From positions 248,001 to 312,000 of the forward strand of contig JADKHI010000001.1 in the NCBI GenBank assembly GCA_016721825.1: a stretch of 64,000 nt of DNA. The letters are read 5' to 3'. The translations under genes were made by a program, and so were the position numbers. This DNA comes from Flavobacteriales bacterium. GTDB lineage: Bacteria; Bacteroidota; Bacteroidia; Flavobacteriales_F; PHOS-HE28. Positions 8,016 through 16,000 of this stretch are shown here, one piece after another (the first letter of the stretch is position 1; each line of letters begins with the position of its first letter). The notes beneath the pieces were generated by a model. That model was not told where the DNA came from. It saw only the letters and a list, made by a program, of their open reading frames with translations, and did no database searches.

Positions 8016-9418
8016 GCGCCGATAGCGGTCTTGCAGGCCGCCAGGATCTTGCGGGCGTTCTCCAGACTATTGCTTTCGGCATAAGTGCGCAGCACGGGTT
8101 CGGTACCGCTGGCGCGGATCATCAGCCACTGGTCGTTGTCGAAGTGGTACTTCCAGCCATCGATCGTTTCCAGACGTCGTACTTCGAGCTCTCCGAACTT
8201 GGTGAGTGAACCGCTGTTGCACTTCGCAAGCACCTCCTCCTTCAATGCTTCCGTGATGTGGAGGTCGTTACGGTCATAGCTGAAAGCCCCAACGATGGCG
8301 TATACCTCTTCGATCAGCTCCTCCAGCTTCTTGCCGCTCTTGGCCATGTACTCCCAGATAGTGAGTCCCATCCAGATGCCATCGCGCTCGGGGATGTGGC
8401 CCTTGATCGCGATACCACCACTTTCCTCGCCGCCCAGAAGCACATCCTCGTTGATCATGATGCCACAGATCCACTTGAAGCCGATCTTCACCACTTGGTA
8501 CTCCAGTCCGTAGTGCTTGCACATCTTCTCCACCTTCGGTGTGGTACTTACGGCCACCACCACCTTACCACTGAACTTCTTGTACTTCACCAAGTAGTGG
8601 ATCAGCAACAGGATGATGTGGTGTGAATCGACGAACTCTCCCTTGCTATTGTAAAGACCGATCCGATCGGCATCGCCGTCGGTGGCCAAGCCGCAGTCGA
8701 TACCGCCCTTCTTGATCAGCTCGCTGAACTCGATCAGGTTCTTGTGGATCGGCTCAGGCGCCTGGCCCTTGAAAGAGGGGTCGTTGACACAGTGAAGAAG
8801 CGTGGTGGCAGGAAGAATGCGCGGGATCACGTTCTGGCCCGCACCGTACATGGCATCATAGCCGAGGCGCAGTCCGCTCTTGCGGATGGCCTCCAGGTCG
8901 AAGTTCTTCTCCACGTGCTCCACATACATCGTCTCCAGGTCCACGTACTCTAGCAGTCCATCCTTCTCAGCCTTCTTCAGATCGATGGACGCGAGGTCCA
9001 ACCCATGCACCGCCGGGATCATGTCCTCCACTTCCTGCACGTGTTCCGGGATCAGCGGACCACCGTAGTGCCCTTTCAACTTGTAGCCATTGTAGCTCGG
9101 CGGGTTGTGGCTGGCTGTCAGGATCACGCCCAAGCTGGCCTTCAAACGCAACGCACCGAGGGACACCATCGGCGTGCTCACGAAGCCCTTGGCCAGATAG
9201 ACCTTGATACCCTGCGAGATGAACACCTTCGCCGTGGTATGGGCGAACAGCTCACCTGCGAAACGACAGTCGTGGCCCACCACGATGGCAGCATCCTTCG
9301 GGAAACGTTGATTCACCCAATTGCCGGACGCAACGCTCACACGCGCCACATTATCAACGGTGAACTCCTCTGCGATGATGGCCCGCCAGCCGTCGGTGCC
9401 GAACTTGATCTTGGTCAT
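8012..9418 (-). CDS. Phosphoglucomutase/phosphomannomutase family protein
   Basis: A 468 aa alpha-D-phosphohexomutase that moves phosphate between C1 and C6 of hexose phosphates. All four family signatures are present: the catalytic serine loop T-A-S-H-N-P (phosphorylated Ser103), the magnesium loop D-G-D-A-D-R, the sugar-binding G-G-E-E-S-G-G and the phosphate-binding R-A-S-G-T-E-P near the C-terminus. Whether it prefers glucose, mannose or glucosamine phosphate is not clear from sequence. The N-terminus F-G-T-D-G-W-R-A-I-I is typical. Its stop overlaps that of the convergent FG-GAP gene by 4 nt. Confidence 0.92.
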   Translation of the reverse strand: MTKIKFGTDGWRAIIAEEFTVDNVARVSVASGNWVNQRFPKDAAIVVGHDCRFAGELFAHTTAKVFISQGIKVYLAKGFVSTPMVSLGALRLKASLGVILTASHNPPSYNGYKLKGHYGGPLIPEHVQEVEDMIPAVHGLDLASIDLKKAEKDGLLEYVDLETMYVEHVEKNFDLEAIRKSGLRLGYDAMYGAGQNVIPRILPATTLLHCVNDPSFKGQAPEPIHKNLIEFSELIKKGGIDCGLATDGDADRIGLYNSKGEFVDSHHIILLLIHYLVKYKKFSGKVVVAVSTTPKVEKMCKHYGLEYQVVKIGFKWICGIMINEDVLLGGEESGGIAIKGHIPERDGIWMGLTIWEYMAKSGKKLEELIEEVYAIVGAFSYDRNDLHITEALKEEVLAKCNSGSLTKFGELEVRRLETIDGWKYHFDNDQWLMIRASGTEPVLRTYAESNSLENARKILAACKTAIGA

Positions 9419-9440
9419 GATACGATCTGCTTTGCAGCCG

Positions 9441-9448
9441 CGAATCTA
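9441..9448 (-). promoter_or_regulatory. -7-like element of the phosphohexomutase gene
   Basis: TAGATTCG on the minus strand, 22 nt before the ATG at 9418. It fits the TAnnTTYG pattern seen before many genes here; no -33 TTG is found at the right distance. Confidence 0.35.
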
Positions 9449-9497
9449 GACGCAGGCCTCATGGTCCGGTCATCCCCGGCAACGAGGTTTCAACACC

Positions 9498-10532
9498 TCA
9501 ACGGTAAATGCCGCGGTCGTTCAGGGCCTTCTGGTAGCGCCGCGCGTTCACCAAGTGCTGTTCGTAGGACTTCGCGAAATTGCTGTATCCATCGAGGGTC
9601 TCCCTTGCACAGAAGTAGATGTAGTCGTGCTTCTGCGCTTTCAGCACAGCATCGATGAACCCGGGTTCCGGCATGTTGATCGGCCCTGGAGGCAGGCCGG
9701 CATGGGTGTACGTGTTGTACGGTGAATCCACCCGCATATCCGTCGTCAGGATCCGGCTCAGGCTGTCCAGTCCAAGAGCGAACTTCAACGTCGGGTCGGC
9801 CTGCAAGGGCATGCCGATGCGCAATCGGTTCAGATAGACCCCGGCGATGGTGGGCGCTTCGTCCCGCTTGGCGGTCTCGGCCTGCACAATGCTGGCCAGA
9901 GTGCTCACTTCGCTTTGCGACATGCCCAGAGCCTTCGCCAGTGCTTTTCGCTCTTCCGTCCAGAAACGCCTGTACTCCCGAGCCATCCGCTCCAGGAAAG
10001 CGGAAGGGCTCTCCGTCCACCACACATCGTAGGTGTTGGGAATGAACAAGCCGATCATGGTCTCTTGCTTGAAACCCAGCCGTTCGACGGTGACTGGATC
10101 CCGCATGGCTATGATCATGGTCGCCGAGTCCACCTCCAAGTATTTCGCCACCTGACCGGCCAACTGTGGTAGCGTGCGGATGTTGGTGAACGTGACGCGC
10201 ACAGGGTCCTGCTCGCCGCTTCGCAAGCGGTTCAACAAGGCGTTCAGGCTTGTTCCCTCTGTGATCCTGTACCGGCCGGGTTTCACCTTCGACACGTAGT
10301 TCTTGCGCTTGGCCAGCCAGCGGAAGGTCGCTTCATCCTTCACCATACCTGCCACTGCAAGGCTGTCCACCACCTGATCGAATGTGGCTCCGGATGGGAT
10401 CAGCAACACGCGTTCATCGTTGGGTAGCTCGGGGCCCCTGCCGAAAATGGTCCGCCATGTGCGGTAGCCCAACCCACCAGCGATGAGGCCCAGAAGAAGC
10501 AGCACCAAGAGGATGACCTTCCAACGCTTCAT
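9498..10532 (-). CDS. mltG: Endolytic murein transglycosylase MltG
   Basis: A 344 aa inner-membrane enzyme of the YceG family that cleaves nascent peptidoglycan strands. Residues 5-23 form one transmembrane helix. A LysM-like subdomain follows (about 40-108, with L-L-I-P-S-G-A-T-F-D-Q-V). The catalytic domain has the signature A-S-I-V-Q-A-E-T with the conserved glutamate at 219, then Y-L-N-R-L-R-I-G-M-P-L-Q-A-D-P-T and S-P-Y-N-T-Y-x-x-x-G-L-P-P-G-P-I. It starts 6 nt after the dapF stop, so the two are probably co-transcribed, linking cross-bridge precursor synthesis with wall processing. Confidence 0.93.
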   Translation of the reverse strand: MKRWKVILLVLLLLGLIAGGLGYRTWRTIFGRGPELPNDERVLLIPSGATFDQVVDSLAVAGMVKDEATFRWLAKRKNYVSKVKPGRYRITEGTSLNALLNRLRSGEQDPVRVTFTNIRTLPQLAGQVAKYLEVDSATMIIAMRDPVTVERLGFKQETMIGLFIPNTYDVWWTESPSAFLERMAREYRRFWTEERKALAKALGMSQSEVSTLASIVQAETAKRDEAPTIAGVYLNRLRIGMPLQADPTLKFALGLDSLSRILTTDMRVDSPYNTYTHAGLPPGPINMPEPGFIDAVLKAQKHDYIYFCARETLDGYSNFAKSYEQHLVNARRYQKALNDRGIYR

Positions 10533-10538
10533 CGTACC

Positions 10539-11318
10539 TCAGTAATGAACGGTCCCTTCAAAAACCTCTCCGACCGGCCCGCTCAGGTGCACGTGGGAGA
10601 ACCCACCCAGTGCGGTGCGCTCCGCCTCCACCCGCAATCGCCCCCCACGCGTGGACACCTCACATGATGCCTGCGCTATTCCGCGATGCATGGCCGAAAG
10701 CGCGGCGGCCGTTACACCGGTGCCACAGCTCAAGGTCTCGGCCTCCACACCACGCTCGTAGGTCCGCATCTCCAAATGCCCATCGTGCCAGCGTACGAAA
10801 TTCACGTTGATACCTTCCTTCTCGTAGAGCGTGCTGTAACGAATGGCACGTGCTTCGGCCACCAGGTCGATCCCTTCAGGATCGTCCACCCAGACCAGCA
10901 GGTGTGGTGAACCGGTATGGACGCGGTCGGTATGCTCGTCGATGTGTTCGATGGCTGCCACGTCCCGCATGGAGACCCGCACAAGACCGTTCTGCCATTC
11001 AGCGGCATGTACCCCATCAATGGCAGTGAATCGGGCTGGCTCCATGCTTCCTTCGGTGCGGCACCAGAACGTATACGCGCAGCGGCTCCCGTTGCCACAA
11101 AAGCTCTTCGACCCATCCGGATTGAAGAACTCCATGTGAAAGTCGGTCCCAGCTTCCTTCGGGGCCTGCACGAGGATCAGCCCGTCGCTGCCCACACCGA
11201 AATGGCGGTCGCACAGGCGGCGCACCAAGGCCAGGTCCTGTGAAGGAAAGGAGGCATCCTGATCGTTGATCAGAATGAAGTCGTTCCCGGTACCTTCCAA
11301 CTTCGCGAAGCGGAGCAT
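10539..11318 (-). CDS. dapF: Diaminopimelate epimerase
   Basis: Interconverts LL- and meso-diaminopimelate, the last step before lysine or peptidoglycan incorporation. The 259 aa protein has both active-site cysteines: Cys74 in F-C-G-N-G-S-R-C and Cys198 in S-C-G-T-G-V-T-A-A-A. The N-terminus F-A-K-L-E-G-T-G-N-D-F is the family signature, so the ATG at 11318 is used; longer frames to 11387 add residues outside the family. A CATCTTTG box lies 4 nt before the start, identical in sequence and spacing to that of dapD. It is the first gene of a dapF-mltG pair. Confidence 0.94.
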   Translation of the reverse strand: MLRFAKLEGTGNDFILINDQDASFPSQDLALVRRLCDRHFGVGSDGLILVQAPKEAGTDFHMEFFNPDGSKSFCGNGSRCAYTFWCRTEGSMEPARFTAIDGVHAAEWQNGLVRVSMRDVAAIEHIDEHTDRVHTGSPHLLVWVDDPEGIDLVAEARAIRYSTLYEKEGINVNFVRWHDGHLEMRTYERGVEAETLSCGTGVTAAALSAMHRGIAQASCEVSTRGGRLRVEAERTALGGFSHVHLSGPVGEVFEGTVHY

Positions 11319-11322
11319 GTCG

Positions 11323-11330
11323 CAAAGATG
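11323..11330 (-). promoter_or_regulatory. Start-proximal promoter-like box of dapF
   Basis: CATCTTTG on the minus strand, separated by 4 nt (CGAC) from the ATG. It differs from TAnnTTTG only at the first base. Confidence 0.35.
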
Positions 11331-11491
11331 CATTCCCCAGCGCTGGCAGCAACACCGGGACAGCTTGGCAGCGCTTCTGACGATCAACAGATCTTAACAG
11401 GCCTTCAGGGAACATCCCGTCAGCCTCTCCGTTGCTTTGGGTGAATGGCACACCCTTGGTGGAGCCGCACCCGAACACGAGAAAACAGACC

Positions 11492-12955
11492 ATGAAACGC
11501 ACATTGAGCTACCTCGCCGTTGGACTGGCTGGCGGATTGCTGGCCTTGGGCATCCATGACCGTTACTTGAGCCCTTCGCGGCCTTTGGAGAATGTCGTCG
11601 CCTCCGCTTCCACCTCCCTGCCGGCCCGCTTCGTCAACCTCCCTGGCCCGGGAGGCACCATCGTTGCCGCTCCTGATTTCACGGATGCGGCTGAACGTAC
11701 GGTGAATGCCGTGGTGCACGTGACCACTGAGGCCATGGTGCAACAGTCCGATCCCTTCGCGCAGTTCTTCTGGGGCTACCGGGCTCCGGCCCCGCAACCC
11801 ATGCGTGGCGCCGGCAGCGGTGTCATCATTTCTGATGATGGCTTCATTGTGACCAACAACCACGTGGTGGAGGGGGCAGACAAGATCCAGGTGCACTTGA
11901 ACGACAAGCGCCAGTTCGATGCTACAGTCATCGGCCGTGACCCGAGCACGGACCTGGCCCTGATCAAAGTCGACGCCAAGGACCTTCCGGCTATCACCTA
12001 CGCCAATAGCGATGCCGTGAAGGTGGGGGAATGGGTGCTCGCGGTCGGTAACCCGATGAACCTCACCAGCACCGTTACTGCCGGTATCGTCAGCGCCAAG
12101 GCGCGCAACATCAACCTGCTTCAATACAACCCCGACCAGGACATCTTCCCGATCGAATCCTTCATTCAGACGGATGCTGCGGTGAATCCCGGGAACAGCG
12201 GGGGCGCGCTCGTGAACACCAGCGGAGAACTGGTCGGCATCAACAGCGCTATTGCCAGCACGACCGGGGCTTATTCGGGCTATTCCTTCGCCATTCCGGC
12301 CAACATCGTACGCAAGGTCACGGGCGACCTGATGGAGTTCGGTGCAGTGCAACGGGCCTACATCGGTGTCAGCATCGGTGATGTGGATCAGGAATTGGCG
12401 GCGCAACTGGCCATGGACCGCATCCGCGGGGTCTACGTCAAGGACATCACCAGTGATGGCGCGGCGGAAGCGGGGGGCATGAAAGCCGGCGACGTGATCC
12501 TGAAGGTCGGGAACATGGATGTGAACAACGTGCCACAGCTGCAAGAGCAGGTGGGCCGGTTCCGGCCTGGCGACAAGGTGGCCGTAACGGTGCTTCGCAA
12601 GGGTGAAGAGAGCGTGCTGGACCTGACCCTTCGAGGGCGGGAAGGCAACACGAAGGTGGTCGAACGAAAGGAAGAAGCGACAGCGGCCACACTGCTCGGC
12701 GCCCAGCTGGTGAAGGCCACTGCGGAAGAAATGCGCGCGCTGAAGATCAGCAACGGTGTCAAGGTGAAGAGCCTAAGCGGGGGTAAACTGCGCAGCAGCG
12801 GCATCCGCGAAGGCTTCATCATCACCAGCATCGACCAACAACCCATCCGTGAACCGGAAGATGTCGGAAACGCATTGGGATCGAAGCGCGGCGGTGTGCT
12901 GATCGAGGGTGTTTACCCCAACGGAATGAAGGCCTACTACGGACTCGGCATCTGA
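11492..12955 (+). CDS. HtrA/DegP-type periplasmic serine protease
   Basis: A 487 aa trypsin-like protease and chaperone for misfolded envelope proteins. An N-terminal membrane/signal segment spans about residues 4-22. The protease domain (about 65-300) has the complete triad: His124 (T-N-N-H-V-V), Asp154 (S-T-D-L-A-L) and Ser236 (G-N-S-G-G-A-L). Two PDZ domains follow (about 300-390 and 400-480; Y-I-G-V-S-I-G begins the first). The ATG at 11492 puts the signal segment at the N-terminus; an earlier in-frame start adds 20 residues with no signal character. The nearest relatives are called DegP/DegQ/HtrA, which cannot be told apart here. Confidence 0.92.
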   Translation: MKRTLSYLAVGLAGGLLALGIHDRYLSPSRPLENVVASASTSLPARFVNLPGPGGTIVAAPDFTDAAERTVNAVVHVTTEAMVQQSDPFAQFFWGYRAPAPQPMRGAGSGVIISDDGFIVTNNHVVEGADKIQVHLNDKRQFDATVIGRDPSTDLALIKVDAKDLPAITYANSDAVKVGEWVLAVGNPMNLTSTVTAGIVSAKARNINLLQYNPDQDIFPIESFIQTDAAVNPGNSGGALVNTSGELVGINSAIASTTGAYSGYSFAIPANIVRKVTGDLMEFGAVQRAYIGVSIGDVDQELAAQLAMDRIRGVYVKDITSDGAAEAGGMKAGDVILKVGNMDVNNVPQLQEQVGRFRPGDKVAVTVLRKGEESVLDLTLRGREGNTKVVERKEEATAATLLGAQLVKATAEEMRALKISNGVKVKSLSGGKLRSSGIREGFIITSIDQQPIREPEDVGNALGSKRGGVLIEGVYPNGMKAYYGLGI

Positions 12956-13008
12956 ACCCACTGATGACCAACCCCTTGTGCGCCCTGAATAATCCTGACC
13001 TCCTAGGC

Positions 13009-13040
13009 TTGTCCCATGTGGGTGGGGGGGCTTACCTTCG
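13009..13040 (+). promoter_or_regulatory. Candidate promoter of the primary sigma factor gene
   Basis: TTG at 13009-13011, a 21-nt spacer and TACCTTCG at 13033-13040. The last element has C in place of T at the seventh position of TAnnTTTG. It would leave a leader of about 80 nt before the ATG at 13129. Confidence 0.35.
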
Positions 13041-13128
13041 CAGCGGGAACCACCGCGTTTCGGAACCGCGCGCCCACTACTATCGTCCATAACCTTCCAA
13101 ATACTACCCCCCGCCCGTGACCAGCAGG

Positions 13129-13992
13129 ATGCGCCAACTGAAGATCACCAAGTCGATCACCAACCGGGAAAGCCAGTCGCTGGACAAGTACCTGCAGGAG
13201 ATCGGCAAGGAAGGCTTGATCACGGCAGACATGGAGGTCGAGTTGGCCCGCAAGATCAAGGAAGGCGATGGTCGCGCACTTGAGAAGCTGGTTAAGGCCA
13301 ATCTGCGCTTCGTGGTCTCCGTGGCCAAACAATACCAGAACCAAGGCTTGAGCCTGCCCGATCTGATCAACGAGGGCAACTTGGGCCTCATCAAGGCGGC
13401 CCAACGTTTCGATGAAACGCGCGGCTTCAAGTTCATCAGTTACGCAGTTTGGTGGATCCGCCAGAGCATCCTCCAAGCCCTGGCCGAGCAGAGCCGCATC
13501 GTGCGTCTGCCCCTGAATCAGGTGGGCTCGCTCAACAAGATCAACAAGGCATTTGCCAAGCTCGAACAGGAGTTCGAGCGTCCGCCTAGCGCCGACGAAT
13601 TGGCCACCCTGCTGGACCTACCCCCCGAGAAGGTGGCGGACACCATGAAGGTGAGCGGTCGCCACATCAGCATGGACGCCCCCTTCGTGGAAGGCGAAAG
13701 CAACAGCCTGCTCGATGTGCTTCCGAACAACGACAGCGCTCCGGCCGACCGCATGCTGTTGAACGAATCGCTGGCCAAGGAGATCGAACGCGCCCTGAGC
13801 ACCCTTACGGAGCGTGAGCGTGATGTGGTGAAGTTGTTCTTCGGCATCAACATCAACCACGGTCTCACCCTGGAAGAGATCGGTGCCAAGTTCGACCTGA
13901 CCCGTGAGCGCGTTCGCCAGATCAAGGAGAAAGCGATCCGCCGTCTGCGTCACACCAGCCGTAGCAAGCTCCTCAAGGCGTATCTCGGTTGA
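13129..13992 (+). CDS. rpoD: Primary (housekeeping) RNA polymerase sigma factor
   Basis: A 287 aa sigma-70 factor of the compact Bacteroidota type (sigma-ABfr-like), lacking the long region 1.1 of proteobacterial RpoD. Region 1.2 ([10 protein letters not shown]), region 2 ([12 protein letters not shown], then [10 protein letters not shown] and [10 protein letters not shown]), region 3, and region 4 with R-E-R-D-V-V and [13 protein letters not shown] are all visible. The start is M-R-Q-L-K-I-T, the family N-terminus; an upstream GTG is rejected. This factor recognises TAnnTTTG promoters in other Bacteroidota, in line with elements seen throughout the window. Confidence 0.95.
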   Translation: MRQLKITKSITNRESQSLDKYLQEIGKEGLITADMEVELARKIKEGDGRALEKLVKANLRFVVSVAKQYQNQGLSLPDLINEGNLGLIKAAQRFDETRGFKFISYAVWWIRQSILQALAEQSRIVRLPLNQVGSLNKINKAFAKLEQEFERPPSADELATLLDLPPEKVADTMKVSGRHISMDAPFVEGESNSLLDVLPNNDSAPADRMLLNESLAKEIERALSTLTERERDVVKLFFGININHGLTLEEIGAKFDLTRERVRQIKEKAIRRLRHTSRSKLLKAYLG

Positions 13993-14036
13993 TCTCCATC
14001 ACGTAGAAGGGCCCTGAACTTCCATTCCCAACGAAC

Positions 14037-15494
14037 ATGCAGACCGCTGAAGCGAAGACCGGTTACGAGGCCGGCCTGAAGGAATATGTGAACCGCGAGC
14101 GTGCCGCCGTGGACCTGATGAACTCCGTAGGCCAGTTGATGTACGGCAAAGGAGTTGAGCTCGTCTTCTTCCGCAACCACCTGCTGGACATCAGCATTTC
14201 AGAGGCCATCAAGCTGTTCGGGTATGCCGAGCAGGTCGTTAAGAAGCCGATCGATGTTTTCACTGCGGCCGATGTGGCCCGTGGACTTCTTGAATTGGAC
14301 CTGGCGCCCAGCAAGATCGATATAGGCAAGCTCACACACGAGTACACCATCTCCGGTGGCAAGTCCATCCCCGAATTCCTGATCAACCACCTCGGCGGGT
14401 TCATCGGACAGGACAAGCTGACCTTTCAGCCGCAGGATGTGGTGTTGTACGGCTTCGGCCGTATCGGGCGCATCGCTGCACGCGAGCTTGTGAAGCAAGC
14501 AGGTAAGGGGCAGCAGCTCCGCCTCCGCGCCATCGTTACGCGAACCCTCACCGATGCTGAGATCGTGAAACGCGCGGCCCTGCTGCGCAATGACAGTGTT
14601 CACGGCACATTCAAAGGCACGGTAACTGAGGATATCCCCAACAAGGCCTTGTGGGTGAACGGCCAGCTGATCCAGTTGATCGCAGCGAGCAACCCTGAGG
14701 ATGTCGACTACACTGCTTATGGGATCGAGAACGCGCTGGTGATCGATAACACCGGTGCCTTCACCAAGCGCGCTGATCTGGAGCGCCACTTGAAAGCCAA
14801 GGGTGTTGCCAAGGTCCTGCTCACGGCCCCTGGCAAAGAGGTTCCCAACGTGGTGTACGGCATTAATCACAAGGATCTGGACATCGAGAACGAGAAGGTC
14901 TTCAGTGCCGCCAGTTGCACCACGAACGCCATCTGCCCCATCTTGAAAGTGGTGGAGGACAACCTGGGGATCGAGAAGGGTCATATTGAGACCGTGCACG
15001 CCTACACGAACGATCAGAACCTGCTGGATAACTACCACAAGGGTCCACGTCGGGGTCGCAGTGCGGCGATCAACATGGTGATCACAAGCACCGGAGCAGG
15101 CACCGCTGTGGCGAAGGCTATTCCGAGCCTGAAGGACAAGCTGACAGCTAACGCGGTTCGCGTGCCTACGCCGAACGGATCGCTGGCCATCATGAACCTG
15201 ACCCTGAAGAAGCCCATCGCGGATGTTGCGGCCATGAACGACATGATCAGGAATGCCGCCTTGAACGGGGAACTGGTGAACCAGATCCACTATCAGGTCG
15301 ATCCTGAATTGGTGAGCAGTGATATCATCGGTGACACCTGCTGCAGTGTTTTCGACAGCAACGCCACGATTGTGGCTCCGGACGGCAAAAGCGTGGTGCT
15401 CTACACGTGGTACGACAACGAGTTCGGCTATACCAAACAAGTGATCCGCCTGGCCAAACATGTGGCCAAGGTGCGCCGACTGATCTACTACTGA
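14037..15494 (+). CDS. Glyceraldehyde-3-phosphate dehydrogenase, long form
   Basis: A 485 aa protein. Residues ~130-485 are a complete GAPDH: the NAD-binding loop G-F-G-R-I-G-R (139-145), the catalytic Cys294 in S-A-A-S-C-T-T-N-A and W-Y-D-N-E-F-G-Y near the C-terminus. It oxidises and phosphorylates glyceraldehyde-3-phosphate in glycolysis or the reverse in gluconeogenesis. The ~130 residue N-terminal extension is absent from ordinary ~335 aa enzymes; long forms of this kind occur in Bacteroidota, and the role of the extension is not known to me. It lies 44 nt after the sigma factor gene and is followed by a strong hairpin terminator. Confidence 0.93.
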   Translation: MQTAEAKTGYEAGLKEYVNRERAAVDLMNSVGQLMYGKGVELVFFRNHLLDISISEAIKLFGYAEQVVKKPIDVFTAADVARGLLELDLAPSKIDIGKLTHEYTISGGKSIPEFLINHLGGFIGQDKLTFQPQDVVLYGFGRIGRIAARELVKQAGKGQQLRLRAIVTRTLTDAEIVKRAALLRNDSVHGTFKGTVTEDIPNKALWVNGQLIQLIAASNPEDVDYTAYGIENALVIDNTGAFTKRADLERHLKAKGVAKVLLTAPGKEVPNVVYGINHKDLDIENEKVFSAASCTTNAICPILKVVEDNLGIEKGHIETVHAYTNDQNLLDNYHKGPRRGRSAAINMVITSTGAGTAVAKAIPSLKDKLTANAVRVPTPNGSLAIMNLTLKKPIADVAAMNDMIRNAALNGELVNQIHYQVDPELVSSDIIGDTCCSVFDSNATIVAPDGKSVVLYTWYDNEFGYTKQVIRLAKHVAKVRRLIYY

Positions 15495-15506
15495 TCCGCA
15501 GACCTT

Positions 15507-15548
15507 CGAAATGGAAAAGCCCCGCCAGCGCGGGGCTATTCCATTTCG
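15507..15548. terminator. Strong bidirectional hairpin after GAPDH
   Basis: Two 19-nt arms (15507-15525 and 15530-15548) pair perfectly except one A-A mismatch, around a CAGC loop. The GC-rich core (AGCCCCGC) is flanked by A/T-rich ends, so an A-run and a U-run serve as terminator signals on both strands. Confidence 0.8.
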
Positions 15549-15610
15549 TGTCGCCCTAATGACCGAGAGTGACCCTATGCCTCCGTTCGGTCCCATCAGG
15601 CTGAAAATAG

Positions 15611-15645
15611 CCGGGGCCCCGGATCCTTTCGGACCGAGGCCCCGG
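15611..15645 (-). terminator. Hairpin terminator of the small membrane protein gene
   Basis: On the minus strand a CCGGGGCC arm pairs with GGCCCCGG, extended by a CGG/TCC inner stem with one bulge, and is followed by CTATTTTC. It lies about 50 nt past the stop codon at 15696. A second possible pairing (15652-15659 with 15690-15697) overlaps that stop codon. Confidence 0.5.
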
Positions 15646-15695
15646 AGGCCAAGGCAGGCGTGTAGAAAATAGGTGCTCCGGTAAAAAAGGCCTGC

Positions 15696-15821
15696 CTATG
15701 GCGTTGAGGTGACCATCCAAAAGAGCACGCAGGTCAGAACTACGGCCAGCACCAACGAGGTCCACAAGAGCATTTCCGTGCTCCACCCGCTCCTGCGCTT
15801 TGATCCTTGGTTCTGGCTCAT
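15696..15821 (-). CDS. Putative 41-residue single-pass membrane peptide
   Basis: A short open frame with ATG start and TAG stop encodes 41 aa: a basic, polar N-terminus (M-S-Q-N-Q-G-S-K-R-R-S-G-W-S-T-E) then a ~20 residue hydrophobic helix (M-L-L-W-T-S-L-V-L-A-V-V-L-T) ending in S-T-P. By the positive-inside rule it would sit in the inner membrane with its N-terminus in the cytoplasm. It stands alone in a 450-nt region, with a hairpin upstream (15863-15892) and a terminator downstream (15611-15645), the layout of an independent gene. I do not recognise the family and cannot prove it is translated. Confidence 0.5.
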   Translation of the reverse strand: MSQNQGSKRRSGWSTEMLLWTSLVLAVVLTCVLFWMVTSTP

Positions 15822-15862
15822 GGCCCGTTCGCTCCTGACAAAGGGAAGCCATGCGGACCTTT

Positions 15863-15892
15863 CAAAAAATACCCGATCCTAGGTATTTTTTG
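15863..15892. promoter_or_regulatory. A/T-rich inverted repeat upstream of the small gene
   Basis: Arms CAAAAAATACC (15863-15873) and GGTATTTTTTG (15882-15892) pair perfectly over 11 bp with an 8-nt loop. It lies 41 nt before the small gene's start codon. The minus-strand TATTTTTTG resembles a -7 element with one extra base, so it may be an operator-promoter or a terminator; it cannot be decided here. Confidence 0.35.
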
Positions 15893-15952
15893 GCCCTTTT
15901 GACCCATTTGGTCGGCTTCGGCGTTCCCCCGGACCCTGCCCTGATGGAAAAT

Positions 15953-15982
15953 GAAAAGCCCCCCGGATCCGGGGGGCTTTTC
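15953..15982. terminator. Perfect 30-nt palindromic terminator after the giant repeat protein gene
   Basis: The 30 bases are an exact inverted repeat: GAAAAGCCCCCCGGA followed by its reverse complement. On the minus strand it ends CTTTTCATTTTCC, giving a U-rich tail 19 nt past the stop of the secreted-protein block. It very likely ends that transcript. Confidence 0.8.
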
Positions 15983-16000
15983 ACTGAGAGGTTCGTCGCT

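Noticed and set aside
15556..15852. A 98-codon minus-strand frame in the intergenic region
   Set aside because: Arg/Pro/Gly-rich with no domain; it crosses two hairpins, while the 41-codon frame in another phase has a sensible membrane-peptide composition.
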